NCBI GenBank assembly: GCA_002104905.1
Contig: MCFE01000089.1
Span: 1-64,000, forward strand
DNA from: Basidiobolus meristosporus CBS 931.73
Taxonomy: Eukaryota > Basidiobolomycota > Basidiobolomycetes > Basidiobolales > Basidiobolaceae
Length of the DNA: 64,000 nt
Direction of reading: 5' to 3'
The translations under genes and the position numbers were made by a program. Position 1 is the stretch's first letter, and every line of letters begins with the position of its first letter. The notes beneath the pieces were generated by a model. That model was not told where the DNA came from and did no database searches. It worked only from the letters and a program-made list of their open reading frames with translations. Positions 1 to 11,760 of the stretch are shown here, one piece after another.

Positions 1-1938
1 TCGACTATTTGACCCGAAAGAATGCTCTGTGACTAGTGATCTCGATAACCAACCGTTCTGTTAATATTTTCTACGCCGCTGCTTAATAAACCACATGTCT
101 CAAGTCACTCAGCAGATGTGTCTATCATTCAACTATTTAGGATTTTCTTTCCAAAGCGCACATTGGGAACCCCGGGCTTGGAAAGTTTTTTGAAGGGAAT
201 CGCACTTTAGTAGCTCGACAAGGGCTATGTGTATCATGCATGCATTTTATCATTAGACTTTATGAAGAGGTTACAGATCTGTGCCTCATCCTTCTTTTGC
301 CGGCTCTTCCGCTTCTATTCACACCAATCACCAACCTTGGCTGCTCCCTTGCATCGAAAATGTTTATACAGCTTTGACCAATTCAAGCCCTTACATGACT
401 AGTATACGAGCATAGCTAATGAAAATCGTGGTCTGTGACATAAAGGATCTTTATATGATACTAGTTACTCAATATGGCCGAGTTATATAGGCCTCATCCA
501 ATACAAGTTTTGTCTGATTAATGTATGGTATTCTGATGCACATGAATCTTTGGTCGGGAAATATATGGAGACTACCATGCAAATGCTCGTTAATTTCTCT
601 GACTTCCAACTTCAGGCATACATGGTAAGGTGATGTACCTAGAGTGACTCATCCGTGAAGTGCAGCCAATCGCTCTTATCAGTGATGGATTTTGGCTATT
701 TGATTAGAAAGCTAGCAGTAAATTATGGCTATTATTTAGTTTGACACCCAATTTGTTCATATGTCTCTAGGTTATACCTGGCTAATTGCTAAATTTTATA
801 TTATTGGCGTGATGTTTAGTTAGCTGGAGCTCAGGAACTCCTCTCCAACCAGCCTTACTATTAGTTTTACAAATTTCCCAAAGCATAGATACTTTATCAA
901 TAAATCAACAAGTGTGGACCGTACCAGTATTTTGGTTCTCCAAAATCACCCTCAATACTCCTCCAAAACCCTGCAGCAAAATCAATACATACTCAAGCAT
1001 ACCGCAGCCAAACCTAAATTTGTGCAGTAAACCTTGAATAGCATGGGTCATAGCAATACATTATCATCAGCATGCCTAAGTACACAAATGATGGATACTG
1101 TGCCACTGAAAGTCAGTAGTTCAGAAGCTGAACACGGATTGGCCAGTAATTTGGTATCTAGGTAGAAAGTTGTAAAAAGTTTCGGAAACATCTTTGATTA
1201 TCTGAGGTGCCCGGATGACTTTGAGAGTGCTCTATTTTCTTTGCGGTGCATAATTTTGAAGATGAGAAGGCCTTGCAAAATGTTTCAAGTCTGGACTTGA
1301 TACAGGAATGATCAGATGCTAAGCTAACTATTTATCATCAGTAGTTAGCAAGCTATATTCAATCATTAGTCCAAGAGAGCCTTGCACTGTACTCTATGAT
1401 TCATTTGATTATTTTAAGAGGAAACAATGCACTGTAATAGGCACCTGACTATACCACCTAGATTCATTAAACCTTTGAAGCAGATGCTGCAAATCTTGCA
1501 CTAACCTCGGGTATACAATAAATCGCTAGTTACTTGAAAATGTATTGCTAAACAATTATCCACTACTGACAAACATTCAAAACAATGTAAACCAGGGACA
1601 GGAGAGTTCCGGTCGCGTCCTTAAGTGCATTTGAACCTAGCCTCATCAGCCACGGTAGATGCGCAAGAGTATTGATTCATGTTTACGCAATTAAGACCAT
1701 ATTTAGACGTGTTTGGTGCATACATTAGATATGGATTCTTCGGATTGAAACCTATCGATCTCGATCAATCGATTAACTTCGTCGCATTCCAAGAATAACG
1801 TGGATTATATCCAATGTTAGGATGAGGCTTTGTTTCAAGAAGCATAGCTTATGTATGCAGCCTTTTAATATTTAACAATTGCCGAGCTTTAAACCTTTCA
1901 TTGATCCTCCAAAGTAAATCTTAATCGGATACTCTAAC
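1..1938. other. gene-free spacer
   Basis: AT-rich sequence with stops in all frames. I see no ORF of convincing length, no tRNA-like B box and no repeat shared with the rest of the window. It precedes the SNAP-fusion gene; its last 100 bases presumably hold that gene's promoter, but no clear TATA box stands out. Confidence 0.6.
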
Positions 1939-3308
1939 ATGCTGGGCTTGATTGTACTAGCATTTGCTTGCTACTACTCATTCACCAATAAACCTGACCG
2001 AGATTCCTTCCGTAACTTCATAACCAGTGGGGAGACAAACGAAGCTTCTAGTTCTAAAGGGTGGTTCAGCAAAGTTGTTAGCAAAATACGTATTGCTCCA
2101 GACTTTCAGTATTACGACTATGTCCTTTTCTCCTACGTTACCCTATCCGATGGAAGTGCACATTTTCTCGGTTGGGGAAATCGTTGGTGGTTAATGTCCA
2201 GGTTGGTGGACCAAAAACTAAAAACCTCGGAAGGTGATAAGTCCATAGTTGATGTGCTGGAGCTTGCCGAGCTTGAAAAGCAGAAGGCTCATAAAGCCAA
2301 ACTGAAGCGAAACTGTAGGTCTATCTAACGGAAGTACGGTGTCGGTTTTGCTTATTAATCATTGTTACTAGACGTCGAAGCAGCACAGTGTTTCCTTAAA
2401 GCGGCGCATATTCTTAAAGAGCAAAATGATGAGGGAAGTAACTATGAGCAAGCAGTATGTTTCGAGGAAGCATATAAGGCTTTTAAGCAAGGAAATGAAC
2501 TGGGTAAAGTATCGGTCGTTAGCTATGGGTGTAGCAATTTGATTCACAAGCTCAACCTCTTTCGACATCTATAGAGAAAGGATTGAGCTATCTTGAGCAA
2601 GCGGCCAATAAATTCCTCACTTCTACCAGCAGGGCTACACGTGGCGCTAGGCTATACGACCAGCTTGGAGAACACTACAGTTCTCTGGGTAAAAAAAATC
2701 AGTCCCGTCAGGAGTTGGTAAAAGCATGTAAAATGTACGCAAAAGCCGCAGAGTCCTACGAAGTGGAGGGAGACAGGTAGGTTGCTTACTAGCTTCATAT
2801 ACAGTTTTCATCATGGCCATAACATATAGCTATACAGTCGGTCGGTATACTCTATTGCACACCAAGCGGAGTTGGCTAGTCAACTGGAACTTTACAAAGA
2901 AGCAATTCACTGCTATGACAAGATCATTCCGGTTGCATCAGAGGATCGGCTACTTCAATTCAAGCTAAAAGACTACTTGTTTTCATACTGCCTGTGTGTA
3001 TTGGCAAAAGATGGATGGGATGAGTTTGCCACTTCCTTCCGATGCCATCAGGACCTACACCCTGTGTTCAATTCAACTCGTGAATCGCAATTATTACTTG
3101 TAAGCTGCCTCCTGCTTATCCGACACGCATTATTCTGAAATTAATGTTTTCTACTCAATAGGACTTAATCGAAGCCAAGAACGGCTTTGATTTGGAGAAA
3201 TATGAGAAGACGCTTTCGCATTATGCCAATCTATCTCCATTGCCAGGATGGCAGCTCAGTATATTGACCAAAGTAAAGACAGAAATCCAGCAAGAAGATC
3301 TTCGTTAG
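1939..3308 (+). CDS. alpha-SNAP (Sec17-like), apparently fused to an N-terminal membrane-protein exon
   Basis: Exons read as 1939-2314, 2372-2503, 2575-2776, 2838-3099 and 3162-3308, joining in frame to 372 codons. Exons 2-5 follow alpha-SNAP closely: helical-hairpin repeats with cores such as VEAAQCFLKAAHILKEQ, AYKAFKQGNE and LKDYLFSYCL, the HPVFNSTRES segment, and the diagnostic C-terminus ending QQEDLR. Alpha-SNAP is the soluble adaptor that couples NSF to SNARE complexes for disassembly. The usual first ~40 residues, including the membrane-contacting loop, are absent. Instead exon 1 encodes a hydrophobic segment (residues 1-16, probable membrane anchor) and a basic, aromatic-rich domain that I do not recognise. 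Donors GTAGGT (2315) and acceptors fit the other introns. If intron 1 is not spliced, exon 1 ends at a stop at 2326 as a separate 129-residue protein and the SNAP part has no in-frame ATG before exon 3. Confidence 0.65.
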
Positions 3309-4256
3309 CTTACTGTAGCTTTTGCACAAGACTCCAGCCTGACCAGCACTACTTATTGCTAGCGTGATGACAAAGAATTAACCATTAATCCACGATAAAT
3401 CCATGTGATTTGGCCCATTGCTATATGGGCAATGCTATCTGTATGCTTTGCACATCCCATTATTTAATTATTAAAATCCGAATTTCCTTACTTGCGTGTT
3501 TCCCTCCAGAAACCTCTAGAGGAGAGGTCCATTATTCTTACGTTTCAAACCAATGTTCATATAAGGTCACTTATCCCCAATGATAGCCTATATGTAACCT
3601 TACATTTCACCTGGTGTATGATACGTGGAATACTTGAGAATGTATTATACGGTGAAATATCGTTCGTTATTTTCTCACCAATCATACTTGCGACTTTGTT
3701 TTACATCAGAAGCAAGGCGATTGGTCAAAGTATATACCTGATTGGAGTGAGTACATACATTGATCCCCTGTCAAAGAATTATTAATGGAGTCTGAACGGT
3801 CTCCGACATGAGTAGACTTTCCGAATTTGAGCAATCGCATGGTTGATGACATAGTTCCACAACCTGGAAGGTCGCTGATTTGAAGCCCTGTATAGACCGG
3901 TTATGGTACAGACGTAGCCTGTAGGGTGCTCACTTCATTATATTATTGATGTACTCATCGCCGAGCAATCCTTATATTTGGAAGGTTCTACAATGAAAAT
4001 GTACATCATTACGGTTCAGTTATGATTTGTTCATGACCGAGAAGGTACTCGATATAGATGGGATTGAAATACGTAGGGGTACTGCTGCATGGAGAGGCCA
4101 ATCTTTGTATACTACTTATCAATACATCCAAATTAAGATGAGACGAAAGAAGGGACAAAACTACAACTATAGAGCATATGGATCGTCGCTAATGGAACAA
4201 GCAGGACTGACGCCCAGCCCGGCCCTATGTGACTCAAACTTGAGTGGTTGGAAATC
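3309..4256. other. gene-free spacer, ZIP1 upstream region
   Basis: No ORF here has a convincing ATG start or known domain; the two longest open stretches begin with TTG and look like chance. The right end is the promoter side of the first zinc transporter. Confidence 0.55.
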
Positions 4257-4264
4257 TATAAAAA
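4257..4264 (+). promoter_or_regulatory. TATA box of ZIP1
   Basis: TATAAAAA, about 67 bases before the ATG at 4331. The same element lies at a similar distance before the inverted copy, with the shared context TCTATAAAAA, which supports it as a real promoter element. Confidence 0.6.
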
Positions 4265-4330
4265 CCACACACCGACAGCGCTGAACACCAAGCAATTATT
4301 CTGTATCTGAACTACTAAAAGTATCCTATC

Positions 4331-5516
4331 ATGGAAAACCGCAAGGTAGTCAAGGGAGTTATCACGTCCACCCTCATTCTCATAATGGCAACCGCCGTAG
4401 CTGCCCAAGATGTTGCAGTCGTACCCAAGCATGCTGGTATGTGTAAATCTTCTTGTGTTTCGCTTTCTCACAGTTGGGCTAACCTGAAATTCTTTTTGCT
4501 TCTTGATCTCTCCAGGCCCAAGCCATGGTGACCATGACCATGATCACGAAGACTCCGAGGCCTGTGCTGCCGAAGAAATTGTCAACTACCAGATGCCACT
4601 CCACATTGCCTCCATCTTCATCATTATGATTACAAGTGCGCTCGGGGTGTTCTCCTCCTTAATCCTGAGCAGATTCCCAGCTCACAAAGTAACCTCCTCC
4701 GTGATCAACATCGGCAAATACTTCGGCACCGGGGTTATCCTCGCGACTGGATTCATCCACATGTTCCCAGGCGCCTTGTTTGCCTTGACGAACCCCTGTG
4801 TTCCCAAAGCAATCAGCGCCAACTACACGTCCTTTGCCGGACTGTTTGCGATGTTTGCCGCTCTTGTGTTGCAAGCTATTGAATATAATGCCAATTGGTA
4901 TTATAATAGACACCTATGCAGCTCCGACAACTACGAAGTCAAACAAGCTGAAGGAAGCGCCTCCGAGGTGAAGGAAGATGCTAGACATATCCATGATCAT
5001 TGTCATGCCCATGGAGGTCTTATTGATTTCGAAAACCGCAGAATCTCTACTTATTTACTTGAGCTTGGTATCGCTTTGCACTCGGTCTTAATCGGTATCT
5101 CCGTTGGGGTGGCCTCTGGCTCCGAGTTCATCCCTCTACTTATCGCCGTGGTGTTCCACCAGTTCTTCGAAGGCCTTGCTCTGGGTGCTCGTATCGGTGA
5201 GCTTCCGTACACCAACAGAATGATCCCCTATCTCTCAGCGCTGTTCTACACCGTCATTACACCCATTGGTGTTGCGATCGGAGTGGGCATTCATGAAACA
5301 TACAATGCCAACTCAGCAACTAATCTGCTGGTTAATGGGATCTTTGACTCCATCTCAGCGGGGATTTTGATCTATATGGCATTTGTGAACCTGATTGCCA
5401 CTGACTTCCAGAACAACCCGAAGTTCATGAGTGAGAAAGGGTCTATGAAGCTGGTCTATTTCATCTCGATGTGGCTGGGCGCTGGCATCATGGCATTGAT
5501 CGGCTTGTGGGCCTAA
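4331..5516 (+). CDS. ZIP-family zinc transporter (Zrt1/Zrt2-like), copy 1
   Basis: Two exons, 4331-4436 and 4516-5516, give 368 residues. A signal peptide (about residues 1-25, hydrophobic core ITSTLILIMATAVAA) is followed by a His/Asp-rich stretch (HGDHDHDHED) and about eight membrane segments. The family metal-site segments are present: HSVLIGISVGVASG in TM4 and HQFFEGLALGARIGE in TM5. The variable loop between TM3 and TM4 carries a second His cluster (HIHDHCHAHGG). ZIP proteins of this group import Zn2+ (sometimes Fe2+) across the plasma membrane into the cytosol; the substrate here is inferred. It lies tail to tail with copy 2, and most of its coding sequence is nearly identical to that copy. 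The intron also shares its last ~35 bases with copy 2. Confidence 0.93.
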
Positions 5517-6135
5517 CCACAGATCTGCAGGCGAGCAACTTAAATCTTCCCAAATTTCATTAGATAATCCCGTAACTTAGTTATGCATTAAAAACATGGC
5601 CAAGTAAATGAACCATATAATCTACTCAATAAACATTTGCATTTTCTAAAAGCAATTACTTCTTTCGCCACGAGTCGCTTCACAGATACCCATAGATCCT
5701 ACCAGCAGTTACACAACTCCAGTTTTATCAGTGGCAAATGCCAATGACTGTCATTGCTGGGCGGCATCGCCCCAACTTACAAAATAATCCACCCAAGCCA
5801 GGTAAATAGAAACCAGTTACTAGATTTGGAAGGATGTGTTCCCAAGCGCAGATTGCTCATCTCAGGTCAGGGGAACTCCATAAAATCATCGGAATTGGTT
5901 AAGTTAATTTCATAGTCTGACCGGTCAAGAATTTTCTCAAGTCGCCAGAAACTTCAGCTACATTTCAATCATGGGGATTCGTCGCAGGGCGATTTGGAAC
6001 AGATATGATAACAAAAAAGGTGGATTTCGCAGGGATGTGTTTCACGCTTTTATTTTGGATTAAACATGCTAGAAAACTATGTGCACTGAAAATGAGGTTA
6101 TATTATACAATAGTCGATTTCATTAATGGACCAAT
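5517..6135. other. spacer between the convergent ZIP genes
   Basis: The region holds the two facing 3' ends. The nucleotide similarity of the inverted genes does not obviously extend into it: the bases just after each stop codon differ. I see no gene or repeat. Confidence 0.6.
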
Positions 6136-7307
6136 CTATGCCCATAGGCCAATCAATGCCATGATTCCGGCACCCAGCCACATCGCTATGTAATAGACCA
6201 GCTTCATAGATCCTCGCTCACTCATGAACTTCGGGTTGTTCTGGAAGTCAGGTGCAATCAGGTTCACTAATGCCATATAGATCAAAATCCCCGCTGAGAT
6301 GGAGTCAAAGATCCCATTAACCAGCAGATTAGTTGCTGAGTTGGCATTGTATGTTTCATGAATGCCCACTCCGATTGCAACACCAATGGGTGTAATGACG
6401 GTGTAGAACAGCGCTGAGAGATAGGGGATCATTCTGTTGGTGTACGGAAGCTCACCGATACGAGCACCCAGAGCAAGGCCTTCGAAGAACTGGTGGAACA
6501 CCACGGCGATAAGTAGAGGGATGAACTCGGAGCCAGAGGCCACCCCAACGGAGATACCGATTAAGACCGAGTGCAAAGCGATACCAAGCTCAAGTATATA
6601 GGTGGAGACTCGGCGATTCTCGATATCTATTAGGCCCCCATGAGCATGGCAATGATCAGTCACATCACAGGTATCTTCTTTTGCCTCGGCGGTAGTGACG
6701 TGGCCGTGTAAATGCTCTTGATTTGTTGCATGTTGGCTGTAGTACCATCTTGCAATATATTCAATGGCCTGCAACATAAGAGCGGCAAACATCGCAAACA
6801 ATCCGGCAAAGGACGTGTAGTTGGCGCTGATTGCTTTGGGAACACAGGGGTTCGTCAAGGCAAACAAGGCGCCTGGGAACATGTGGATGAATCCAGTCGC
6901 GAGGATAACCCCGGTGCCGAAGTATTTGCCGATGTTGATCACGGAGGAGGTTACTTTGTGAGCTGGGAATCTGCTCAGGATTAAGGAGGAGAACACCCCG
7001 AGCGCACTTGTAATCATAATGATGAAGATGGAGGCAATGTGGAGTGGCATCTGGTAGTTGACAATTTCTTCGGCAGCACAGGCCTCGGAGTCTTCGTGAT
7101 CATGGTCATGGTCACCATGGCTTGGGCCTGGAGAGATCAAGAAGCAAAAAGAATTTCAGGTTAGTCCAACTGAAGGTGAATCTGGCGAGGATGGCGGTAC
7201 ATACCGGCATGTTTTGGAGCAATCGTAGTAGTTTGAGCTAAAGTCGTGGTGACAAAGAGGACCAGCACCGAAAGTGCAAGTAAACTATTAAATCTTGCAA
7301 TAGGCAT
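6136..7307 (-). CDS. ZIP-family zinc transporter (Zrt1/Zrt2-like), copy 2
   Basis: Exons 7205-7307 and 6136-7127 on the minus strand give 364 residues. The N-terminus is a different signal peptide (MPIARFNSLLALSVLVLFV, then TTTLAQ). From KHAGPSHGDHDH onward the protein matches copy 1 except in the TM3-TM4 loop, which here has the His motifs QEHLHGHVT and VTDHCHAHGG. TM4 HSVLIGISVG and TM5 HQFFEGLALG are unchanged. The predicted role is the same: zinc uptake at the plasma membrane. The different leader and metal-binding loop could give a different targeting or affinity. The intron sits at the same place and phase as in copy 1, so the duplication carried the intron. Confidence 0.93.
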
Positions 7308-7378
7308 CTTGGGAGTATAATAAGTAAGATATCAAACTTACTGAAGGAGGGTGGTAACCTCACGGGTAGTCCGGCATC

Positions 7379-7386
7379 TTTTTATA
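7379..7386 (-). promoter_or_regulatory. TATA box of ZIP2
   Basis: Read on the minus strand this is TATAAAAA preceded by TC, 71-72 bases before the ATG at 7307. It mirrors the element before ZIP1. Confidence 0.6.
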
Positions 7387-7387
7387 G

Positions 7388-10300
7388 AGATCGGACTTGG
7401 AGCCATTCTAGGATAAGAAAGTGAGCATCCAATAGAGTAAGAAGATGTGGGCTTCAATTGGCTACGATATTATGTGATTTGAAAAAGCGGTTTTCTGAAA
7501 TTTATGTTGCTTTCCTGATTGAGATCTCTTATTGATATGGAGATGACGTTAATGAGGTATTAAGGGATATCATTTATGTACCACTTAACAGCCATCGTAT
7601 CCTATACCGGCAGAAACCTGTAATCCCATTCGTTTAATTAGGCTAGGAACTGAGCATCGGAGTAGGATGAGTACCTGTTGGGTTATCAGAAGATCCCATG
7701 GTTGCGATTATGCGTAAGTTTTGGTCAGAACAAATCGGCTCTATACTTCGTGGAATCTTCCACCGACTGGTATGGTCTGACAAATGATATTTATTATTCT
7801 TTGATCATCTGAGTTGAATAGTAAAAGACCGTGTCAGTACCCTACAGGTTAATGATGCGATCCCATGGATGCAATGCCAACCTGTCACACAAAACTTGCC
7901 AACTTCAAAACCAGGGTTGATGGTCTTAGAACCGCAAACATCAGTCTCTCGTGATTCCTTTTGAATATACTTCGGAGTAGCTAGCAGTTCTCTTTTTTGG
8001 ATTTTTTGAGCTTACCTGATAGACAGCAAGCATGTGTAGTGCATGGGCTTGTTTGAAACGATAGTAAACGCATTTTCTGTTCCCATCGATGCAATGGAGG
8101 CGGCTCTTGGTTGCACACTATGATCTTCCCTCGAGTACCCTTGCGGTAAAAGATCAATATATTCGTAATACTCCGTATACACTTGAGCTTTGTATACAAA
8201 TGAGTACTTTAATTTGAACAAAGTGTACGATATTTCCAAAAAGGAGCTTATCTAGTCAACACCTATGTTTGGCTGATTTCAGCCTGGGCTAGTTGAGGAT
8301 TACAGGAGAAGGAATCACTGTTCCGATTTTCATATTAGGAGATTTCAAGCTAATTTCAGATTAAGATGTGATAATTACTAAATATTCTTGGAGGGCCAAT
8401 GGAATCCGAAGAAACCGGATCATGACACCAACTAGCACCAACCAATTGTCAACAACCGAGAGATTTCCTGGAGGGCTCGGTTTTCGCAAAAGGTAAGTAA
8501 CGAGGAGGAAGATCAGGCCATTGGGTCGTATGTTACGTATGTTACTGTTCTCGATTACAAGTTGATGGATATTTGTCTGACTAGCTCCTTAATCCATATT
8601 TCTTACTTCCACCTCCTTGTTTACACATGCTGGATAATCCACAATCCTGCAGCAGTTGACCAAGATATGATCGTTCTTCGTAGCATAGGTAATTTAATTA
8701 GGGTAGGGTGTTTAATTTGGTTGAACTCTATATTTGTCTGAAGCACGAAACTTTGGGTGATTATTAGCCGATAAAGATCATCCCAGCACTAGTATACCCT
8801 CTTTTACATACAGATTCATATACTTGACCGACCCTACCTGGTTACCAATACTATCAAGACTCTAGAGAAGTATGTTTAGCTATCATCTACCATACGAGGG
8901 ATGAAGGCGTGAAGGCCTGAGTCTATGTATAAAGGTTGTAATAATCATTCACACATAAACCACTTTTGTGATGCAGGGCTCTTTAAATTTGTAATTTCGG
9001 GCGTGAGTATCGTAACTCATCTCGAATTATAGGTATTTGGTGAAATATTGTTATTCATTGGGATTTAACATCGGTGGGTACTTTCTTGAGGTTATTGATT
9101 CTGTAACCTTTGTCACAATGCCCAAGGCTAAAAGCACGATTTTACTGGAGCGATGCGTGTTAATCTATGGGATAGTACAGAATACGTAATGATGTATCTG
9201 TGGAGTATTATATTGAGGGGAGAGCGATTGGAAATATCGAAGGAGTTGGGTTACTAACTTTTTGATCTATTGACCAAAACAATGGAAATATAGGTTTAAC
9301 GGAGCTTCAGAAAATGACCTACATAAATGTGCCATCAAAGACCTTGGCAGGGAGATATTCAATAACGTTTGTGAACAGTGAGGACCTACTATATGTTACT
9401 ATATTTTGGTTGCCCAAGAGTTGAAACTGGTAGATTACTTTGTCCAGATCATTCTCATTTGCTGGTTTGTTGAATATATGGAAGTATCTGTATATTTGTT
9501 AGAACATCATACAGCCGAATGCAGGAATGTGCTGTGGAATGTTAAATAAAGATATATGCCAAGTCAGAGATATCTTGTTTACTTCCAAGTATTAGCACTA
9601 AGAAAACGGGATAGATCGCAAGCTTTCCTCGATATATATATATATACTGGTTTTCCTGCCTTTTCACTGCACGCTCTTGATGACACCACTTAATGTTGAA
9701 GATAGCTAGTGGTTATCGCAAGCCAACCTGGGGATTTCAAAATGACTGAAACCAAAAGTAGAAAGTGAGGTACTTACTTGATTGAGTTGAAATAAGTAAT
9801 TAGACTTTAGGTAAGACTTTGTACATGTAGTATGTTATATATAAACCTTGGGATTGCTTAGAAAAGCATCAAGTTTGTGGTAATATCAGGACTATACGCA
9901 ATTCAAAGAATAGTAAGCATTAAATACCGCTTGCTGTCAAATAATACTCCAGACTCCTTTTTTGTATAATTCTGGTGGGAAAATAATATTTTACAAAAGG
10001 ATGCAGGTAGCTTTGTATAATTTGGGTTCATTTATAGGTGATTGGAAGTTCTCATAACTTCTAAGACTTCACAGATACAAAGAATTAGGCAACATATTAC
10101 AATGTGTACAATGATGTGTTTTCACCAAGCTTCAAAATGGCTGGCTTCCAGAACATGATATTTCCCAAAGTTATCCAAGATACCACATACGTTGTACAAA
10201 AGCTCTTAGGGCATTTATAAATATGTGCTATGCGTTTTACCAATAAATTGAAAAGCATAAATACAATTCCCACATTCAACTATTCAGTAGGTGAATACTG

Positions 10301-10599
10301 TATAACACAATAATTCCTTAGTTGATTCTCAGAATCTTTAAAAACCCCGCAACAAACGAAGGGTTAGTACCATACAACAATTAAGCCGTATTTTATATAG
10401 AGCTCTGGATAAATGAGTAGTCTATTCGTCAAAGTAGAAGGCCTCTATCTCGTACCTCAGGCCTTCATAAGTGGCAAAGATTACATCTTTTGCTGGTTCA
10501 AAATGACATTTTAATGGTGTCCATCAGAGACTTCTACGGGTTAGCCTCTAGATAACTCTTAGCCATGATACATCGGTACCCTACTGACCAATACAGCTA
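7388..10599. other. long gene-free spacer
   Basis: About 3.2 kb of AT-rich DNA. Short open frames (for example at 8012-8239 and 10097-10279 on the minus strand) show no domain or splice structure. A small (AT)n run occurs near 9640. I see no tRNA, LTR or transposase match. The right end may include the decayed 3' flank of the piggyBac remnant. Confidence 0.5.
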
Positions 10600-11760
10600 A
10601 AATTTGATTTGCAGAGTATTGATTAATAATTTGATGGAAAAGATGAGCGAGATACCCAGGATGAAACCGTAGAAACGCATTTCCCATCTTTCTGTAGATA
10701 TAACGTCATGGTAAGATGTCAAATTATCTAGAAGATTATTAGCGGCATCAACTGAACCTAAAGATATAACAAATGGAGCACATGTTGTTTTGTCGAAACA
10801 AGATTCTACTTATTTTTATGGGTCTCATAATCTTCCACCACTTCAGGTTATGGATAGTTATCACTTTACCGTCAACCCCTACAAAACCTCTCCATCCGGC
10901 AAGCCTTGTTGTGCTGCATGAAGAAATGAATGCTTTGATCCTGTGATCACTGTAGGCGCAGACAAAGATTCTCCTACTCTTTGTTGTCTTTTTCGTAGTG
11001 AAGTGAGCGCCATATGAGTTACCAACACTAGCAACTATATCGGTGGTGGGCATATCATATGGTTAGTAGCAGCGCTTGGTCACCTACATAATAGGATCAC
11101 TGTTGTATTCCTTCTGTAACCGATCACTAACAGTATCTATTCTCAGGATACAAGCAGTGTGATAGTCCGCTAAAGTCTTGAACTCTTGGCCAATAGGATG
11201 CAGCTTTCACGGGACTTTCTTAACATTAGGCAGGCCAGCACCTAGCCATTGATTCGTCAACTCGGCAAATGCAATGACAGTCCAGGAGCCAATGCTACTT
11301 GCATAAGCATTAATTCTCTGCATGCTAGTGCGAAAGTGCTCCAAAGGAAGGAAGAACAACAAATGATCCAATGGCGAGGCATTTTCAGCACTTTTTATAT
11401 TTAATCGAGCTTTCGAGGAGGCAAAACCATCATCAGGTTCACCTGTCCGGGAGTCAGTATATACTTCCCTAGTTGTCCACACATTTGCAGCAGTGGGGTC
11501 AATTTCATCTTCCTCTTGCTCCTCTTCTTGGATAGCACCCTCCAAAAGGTCTTCGGTAACAATATTCTCGTTAGTATTGGCAGCTATATGTCCAATGTTT
11601 CTCAAGATAGCGTTATGCTAGCATAAGCATATGTGATTTAGTTTACTCAACATATTAACCAATGAGAAATGTACCGACTTTTCTAAATCCTCCAAATCAC
11701 TACCTGGCTCACGTTTCCGCTTGGTGCGGATTATTGTTGGATGATCCAGGAAAGATTACA
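10600..11760 (-). pseudogene. decayed piggyBac-type (DDE_Tnp_1_7) transposase
   Basis: Read right to left on the minus strand. It starts with a basic/acidic N-terminal piece (TIIRTKRKREPGSDLEDLEK, near 11700) and then the conserved entry segment ASPLDHLLFFLPLEHFRTS with RINAYA (11207-11605). Next come HPIGQEFKTLADYHTA, VGNSYGAHFTTKKTTKSRR and ISSCSTTR with FVGVDGKVI (10800-11100). After a frame change the coding runs PEVVEDYETHKNK, and finally SYHDVISTERWEMRFYGFIL (near 10700). This order fits the piggyBac-derived transposases common in fungi. In-frame stops, at least one frameshift and a gap where the central catalytic Asp region should be make it non-functional. I could not identify terminal inverted repeats or TTAA flanks with confidence. 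Confidence 0.65.

Noticed and set aside
3806-3900. possible tRNA (GATTTGAAGCCC near 3877)
   Set aside because: The B-box does not match the consensus and no cloverleaf arms pair.
6712-6984. plus-strand frame repeated at 4659-4913 on minus
   Set aside because: The same shadow appears over both ZIP genes; it is antisense to conserved transmembrane codons.
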